From Costus lasius (lineage: Eukaryota > Streptophyta > Magnoliopsida > Zingiberales > Costaceae), in NCBI GenBank assembly GCA_027563935.2, contig CM050454.1, positions 24,549,501 to 24,613,500 on the forward strand: a stretch of 64,000 nt of DNA, given 5' to 3'. Positions 60,601 to 64,000 of this stretch are shown here, piece by piece (the stretch's first letter is position 1; each line of letters starts with the position of its first letter). The notes under the pieces were generated by a model. The model searched no databases. It saw only the letters and a program-made list of their open reading frames with translations, and had not been told where the DNA came from. A program made the position numbers and the translations under genes.

Positions 60601-61515
60601 CCTTCTTCTCTTGAGTTCCTGCACATTTGAACAAATGTGAACTCCACATGCAGTGTCCAACACCCATGATATAGAAGAAGATGAAACCATGACTTCCGTC
60701 ACGTATATACCTGAGCCAGAAGCAATGCTTCCCCTCTTATCTCCTTGGAGCGCTTTGCAGTCCTTTTTCCAGTGACCCAGCTGGCCACAGTGGAAACACC
60801 TGTTATCCTTCGACCGCTTCACCTTCTGTTTCAGAGCCTTGCTGTAATTCTTGACAGGGGCCCTGCCCTTCTTCCCCTTCTTCTTGTTCCTAGAAGGAAC
60901 CATCAAGACAGAGGTTGAAGGCTTACCCTTCAGAGTTTCCTCAGTAGTCAAGAGCATATTCAGCAGCTCTGCCGGCGTACAATCGATTTTGTTCATATTA
61001 AAGTTAATGATGAACGCATCGAAAGAAGGCGGGAGAGACTGCAGAATAATATCTACAGCAAGCTCCTGGTTGATGGTATGCCCCAGTTTCTCTAGAGCCT
61101 CCTTGTGCCCAATCATCTTGAGCACGTGAGCTCCCACTGGGCTCCCTTCAGCCAGTTTGCTCTGAAAGAAGAGCTTCGTCAGATTATAGCGCTCAGTCCT
61201 CGCCTGTGCAGCATACAGCATCTTGAGGTTCGCTATAATCTCTATAGCCGACATATCCTCATGCTGACGCTGCAGCGGTGGCGTCATAGACGCTAGCATC
61301 AGGCAAGCGACATCAATGCTATCATTGACGTGCTTTTCGTAGGCATCCCGAACCGCCCTTGCGGCGTTCGGAGCGGGCTGCGGCGGTATCGCCGTCTCGA
61401 GGACATACAGTTTCCTCTCTGCCTTAAGAACGATCTTAAGGTGTCCAAACCAGTCAGAGAAGTTCGGCCCAGCAAACTTCTCCCTTTCCAGTAGGGATCG
61501 CACATTGAAGCTCAT
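57631..61515 (-). CDS. Element L Gag-Pol polyprotein, intact (1294 aa)
   Basis: One open frame from ATG 61513-61515 to the stop at 57631. It encodes the parts needed for copy-and-paste transposition: Gag forms the particle, protease cleaves it, RT/RNase H copies the RNA, and integrase inserts the DNA. Zinc knuckle C240-X2-C243-X4-H248-X4-C253. Protease motif D287-T-A-C. Integrase HHCC finger H421, H426, C452, C455, and catalytic D482, D545, E581 with exact D35E spacing. RT motifs 'QMDVKTAFLNG' (881-891) and YVDD (968-971). RNase H 'GYTDAS' with D1141, 'TTEAEY' near 1180, and D1220. Integrase precedes RT, which defines Ty1/copia. The length of about 1300 residues is normal. An unusual point is DTA in place of DTG/DSG in the protease. 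Sublineage within copia was not assigned. Confidence 0.96.
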   Translation of the reverse strand: MSFNVRSLLEREKFAGPNFSDWFGHLKIVLKAERKLYVLETAIPPQPAPNAARAVRDAYEKHVNDSIDVACLMLASMTPPLQRQHEDMSAIEIIANLKMLYAAQARTERYNLTKLFFQSKLAEGSPVGAHVLKMIGHKEALEKLGHTINQELAVDIILQSLPPSFDAFIINFNMNKIDCTPAELLNMLLTTEETLKGKPSTSVLMVPSRNKKKGKKGRAPVKNYSKALKQKVKRSKDNRCFHCGQLGHWKKDCKALQGDKRGSIASGSGIYVTEVMVSSSSISWVLDTACGVHICSNVQELKRRRQVGQHEVDLRVGNGARVAAVAVGDYFISLPSGIVLELNNCYFVPSITKNIISIPALVRKGFAFECKISKCVLTYDNIVYATGSINNGLFMLDMEHSIQNIDNKKAKYADHSTLLWHSRLGHINKKRIKRLHDHGLLGSFSCEEIDTCKACLMGKMTKSPFPHKGQRASGLLDLIHSDVCGPFSKHARGGYQYFITFTDDFSRYGYVYLMRHKSESFDKFKEFKNEVQNQLGRNIKALRSDRGGEYLSHTFTDYLKECGIISQLTPPGTPQWNGVSERRNRTLLDMVRSMMSQATLPYSFWGFALETAAKVLNRVPSKAVSKTPYELWYGKQPSLTFIRIWGCEAYVKKLASGKLESRSDKCIFVGYPKETKGYYFFDPKENKVFVARTAIFLEKEFLLQEASGREIKLDEIPEEGQSSQAQMDEPEPVDQVIEQPEAQISREPRRSGRIRQQSERYDGVYIIDNDEPLTYADAVSGPESARWLEAMRAEMDSMSDNQVWDLVDPPPGVIPIGCKWIFKKKIDMDGNVVTYKGRLVAKGFKQIYGIDYDETFSPVAMFKSIRILFAIAAYYDYEIWQMDVKTAFLNGNLDEDVFMTQPEGFTNPADRHKICKLKKSIYGLKQASRSWNIRFDESISEFGFIKNEDDPCIYKRFSGSVITFLILYVDDILIIGNDIPELHAVKAWLGKCFQMKDLGEAAYVLGVNIYRDRSKRLLGLCQSTYIDKVLERFHLENSKRGYLPVRHGLNLSKSQCPQTQTEKDEMDNTPYASAIGSIMYAMLCTRPDVAYGLSVTNRFQSNPGLAHWIAVKNILKYLRRTKDMFLIYGGQEELSIEGYTDASFQSDQDDFRSQSGYVFSLNGGAVVWKSFKQSTVADSTTEAEYVAASEASKEAVWIRKFVRELGVVPSSADPLVIFCDNTGAIAQAKEPRSHQKSKHIQRRFHLIREIIDRGEIKICKVHTDDNLADPLTKPLAQQKHEKHCNNMGLRFLNH

Positions 61516-61815
61516 GGTGTTCGTTGCTGCAGGAATCTACAACAAGCAAGAACAGCAAGGTTAGTATCAATGTTCAGAATCAATCCAGGACTTAAGAAAG
61601 ATTCTTTTCTCACTATTTTGTCTGACTGAAAAATCCAGTAAACAGTCCGAAAGAGTAACACTCTTTTAGTGAGATGGGATCCAGATTTCATACTTGGTCT
61701 CCGCGTCCCGCTCAGGCGAGATAAGATGCACAGAGATGACAAGCACTAATTTCTGGTAGGCTGTCCCAGCCAATCGCCAACCCGTGCGATTCCCCTTCAT
61801 CTGGGCAATCCAGCA

Positions 61816-61847
61816 GACTGTGCCAACTGAGTTGGTACAACACAGTC
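61816..61847 (-). promoter_or_regulatory. Bulged hairpin in L leader (best family-1 example)
   Basis: Sense: outer GACTGTG, bulge TTGTA, inner CCAA, loop CTCAG, inner TTGG, outer CACAGTC. Eleven perfect pairs. Identical in A (4711-4742), B (12383-12414) and G (43350-43381). The third hairpin of the set repeats loop and bulge with other stems: CGTG/CACG and CCCA/TGGG. Confidence 0.7.
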
Positions 61848-63149
61848 TCTGATCCCACAGATGGCTGCCTCCATGTGCTACCATATGCGCCACATATGTA
61901 GACTACATGGTCAAGCTGACCTGACCTACTCCCTGGACCACCACGTGCTATGCTGAGCAACGAGAAGGGATAAATCCCTGCTCTGTAACACGCAGGTGTA
62001 ATCCAGCACCTTCTGAAGATAGATGGACGTGCCCACTGAGTGGGTTCAACACGGCTCCAACGATAGTCAGAACGGTGAGGTTTCGCGTCAGAAGGCTTAC
62101 GAGCTTGATATATTAGCGTTGGATTTTAACGGTCTTTTTATCTTCTTACTATCAGGCATATTCTATGGCTATAGCAGAAGATAAACATAAACATGCAATT
62201 CTAATTATTTAAATAATAAATAGAAAGCATGATCTTATGTGGTAAAAAGCCCATGAACCCTAGTAAGACCTTAATTTTACTTAAGTCTTCACTTGAGCTC
62301 CATTGCATCTCATCTGGTCCAACCCAGTGCCCTAGCGCCAAGAGCACCTCAGGTGCACCACCAGGTGAATGCCCCTCTTGGATGTGTGCCTTTGTGCTCT
62401 TGTCTAATCAAACACAATTTGATCTATCTAGACAAGCTTTGACTCGCAGGTCAATTATACAATAAATTAATGAAAAAGTGATTCGCAGATCACAATAATA
62501 TTAACTTATAATTTACCAGGCACGCAGGCCCCAGCACAGCACACATTAGGGCAACCCACATAAGATTAAATAAACAAGCATATGCATCAATCAACATGTG
62601 ATCCATTCATGAAATTAAAATTTTGAAAAAACCCATGGCATCAATTTTAATTTCCTTATGAGCCCTATAACCTTACAATGGTCCATTGATGGGGATCCAC
62701 TCATCCATCTAGTTAGATCCTTTCCCCTTGCATGCACCGAGTCCTAACTGACCCGAGTTGACCTAATGGTCAACCATGCATGCGCCAAGGGCTGAACCAC
62801 CATCATGAGTTTTGGCAAGCGGGTGTGACCCCGGGCCTAACTCAAGTATGTTCAGAAGTTGTCTCAACCAGACCTCGCTACACGCCTTGGATGCAGTCGA
62901 CCTATAGCCACCTCGTGCTTGCGCACAGGTGCTATCTAGTCAACCCATCTAGGCTGTCAGATGGTCTGATCAGACTAGTTGGATCTAACCTAGAAGATGC
63001 TTTCAACCCCATCAACCCATCTAAGGATTTATGGTAGGGGCACCTTAGATCTAATCAGCCGCGCAAGATGTAAGTTTTATAAAACATATAGATCAAGCGC
63101 AAACAATCAAACAACATGCTTCATTTATGTTGATAACCCTTAGATCTAA

Positions 63150-63346
63150 GGGGGTCCCCTTCAAGGGGGAGCGCAAACTTTAGGGGGTCCCCTTCAAGGG
63201 GGAGCGCAAACTTTAGGTAACCATGATACAAGCGCAAACTTCAGGTAACCATGATACAAGCGCAAACTTCATGTTACCATGACACAAGCGCAAAGTTCAT
63301 GTAACCAAATCATCAAGTAAGCGCAAAATCATCAAGTAAGCGCAAC
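63150..63346 (-). repeat. Short tandem repeats in the L leader
   Basis: Three consecutive repeat types, all containing AGCGCAA on this strand. The first is a 33-bp unit (GGGGGTCCCCTTCAAGGGGG plus AGCGCAAACTTTA) twice. The second is a unit of about 28 bp (GGTAACCATGATACAAGCGC plus AAACTTCA) about three times with drift. The third is a 19-bp unit (AATCATCAAGTAAGCGCAA) twice. The first resembles the sense end of LTR A (CCCCTTCTAGGGGAGCGCAAG), so the block may derive from LTR-end sequence. Absent from the A, B and G leaders. Confidence 0.88.
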
Positions 63347-63391
63347 ATGTATGGATCACATCAGCAAACATAATAGCATGCATAGAGCCAA

Positions 63392-63403
63392 GCTTTGATA
63401 CCA
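63392..63403 (-). other. Primer-binding site, element L (variant)
   Basis: Sense TGGTATCAAAGC, two bases from the 5' LTR. It differs from TGGTATCAGAGC at one base, as in E. Confidence 0.88.
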
Positions 63404-63405
63404 AT

Positions 63406-64000
63406 TGAAGAAACCCCTTACAATGGGGGGCAAAAACCCTAGTCATGGCGCTAATGAAAAATATGCTAGCGGAAGCAAGGGTTTAAGATCATTTGCATGC
63501 CATATGTTCAACTATAACCGATTGAATAGATTGAGAGGGAAATTCATACCAACGCCATATGCTTGGAAGTCGGCTTGGATGAAGAGAACAAATTAGATCT
63601 CCTCCACAAGTTCACACACAAGATGAAGATGCTTACTCCTTGCGGTCCCTTGTGCTAGCAAGACACCCAAGCTTTTCTTTTTTCGAATGGAAAGGGGGTG
63701 ATGAGATGATTCCCTCTTGGCCGAGAGCTCCTCTTGCCAAAGCTACTCTCTTTTTCCAATCACCCAACCAAAGAGCTAGGCGTTGAAGCAAAGAGCAAAA
63801 CGCATATACGTTTTTGGCGTTGGAGCAAAAACCGGTTTGATTACTTACCATAAATGGAAGACAATCAAGCCATGCGTTTAAGCCAACCCTAAAACGCCTA
63901 TTGACATTGAACCAAGCGTTCACCTTTGTGAACCGGTTCAATCCAATAACGTCAAATCGACTTTGGTTCTTCAAACCAAACCGAAATAGCTCAAGCCACT
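63406..64000 (-). repeat. Element L 5' LTR (partial)
   Basis: The first 595 bp in map order, which are the sense 3' part of the LTR. Apparently identical to 55910-56504. The remainder, including the three-stem junction, lies outside the window. Confidence 0.94.

Larger units (their letters stand above)
61516..63391 (-). other. Element L 5' leader
   Basis: Nearly 1.9 kb upstream of gag with no supported gene. Bulged hairpins lie at 61698-61736, 61816-61847 and 62028-62053 (the last with bulge TTCAA in place of TACAA). CTGCGA-loop hairpins lie at 62439-62454 and 62478-62493, and the three-base-pair version at 62519-62530. A tandem repeat block adjoins the primer-binding site. The length exceeds what a short untranslated leader needs, and the structures are kept across copies. 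Confidence 0.82.
55910..64000 (-). mobile_element. Element L: probably intact copia retrotransposon, family 1
   Basis: Minus-strand element with 3' LTR, polypurine tract, a single open gag-pol, a long leader, primer-binding site and the first 595 bp (map order) of the 5' LTR before the window ends. LTR sequence at 63406-64000 appears identical to 55910-56504. The left target duplication should be ACTAC (55905-55909); its partner is outside. Among all copies this is the only one with no visible coding lesion, and it could supply proteins to the others. Confidence 0.93.

Overview
The window is plant nuclear DNA made almost wholly of nested LTR retrotransposons. No host gene, tRNA, rRNA, CRISPR array or bacterial feature was found. 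An angiosperm with a large, repeat-rich genome is the best fit: Ty1/copia polyproteins in the order Gag-protease-integrase-RT-RNase H, primer-binding sites matching plant initiator-Met tRNA, and decayed Ty3/gypsy chromovirus remnants. The species cannot be named from the sequence.

Two related copia families dominate. Family 1 has LTRs of about 1.67-1.73 kb that begin (sense) TGTTGGGGTATGCCC. Its members are A (1-18669, 3' LTR cut by the window), B (4825-15574, inside A), C (solo LTR, inside B), D (plus-strand fragment 18670-19767), E (plus-strand 5' LTR and leader, 19768-22587), G (33519-46572), H (solo LTR, inside G) and L (55910 to the window end). Family 2 has LTRs of about 1.95-2.2 kb that begin TGTTGGTGTATATGCCC or a close variant. 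Its members are F (22588-32055), N (plus-strand LTR fragment 32056-33247), I (solo LTR, inside G) and J (50051-52446, truncated). Two gypsy remnants are M (integrase tail, chromodomain and LTR-like DNA, 47472-50050) and K (plus-strand LTR and gag, 52447-55909).

Exact 5-bp target-site duplications prove the nesting: B in A (CCTAC), C in B (ACTTT), G in older DNA (GTTTT), H in G (CTTCA) and I in G (AATGG). On the right, K sits in J and L sits in K. L carries an uninterrupted 1294-codon polyprotein with all catalytic motifs, and its LTRs look identical over the 595 bp visible, so it is the best candidate for an active autonomous copy. B's LTRs differ at only two sites. The other copies are broken by frameshifts, nested LTRs or premature stops, and five of six stops outside K's first gag frame look like CAG to TAG changes in the sense strand, with the sixth (24611) the same.

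The most unusual signal is in non-coding DNA. The leaders between primer-binding site and gag hold an ordered set of bulged hairpins. Their stems differ completely between the two families, but stay complementary, while a side bulge (sense TTGTA) is constant. Family 1 leaders also hold a row of hairpins with different stems and the same six-base loop CTGCGA. The LTRs of both families share a covarying three-stem junction and several other covarying inverted repeats. These look like selected RNA (or DNA) structures of the retroelement life cycle, and I do not recognise them as described elements.
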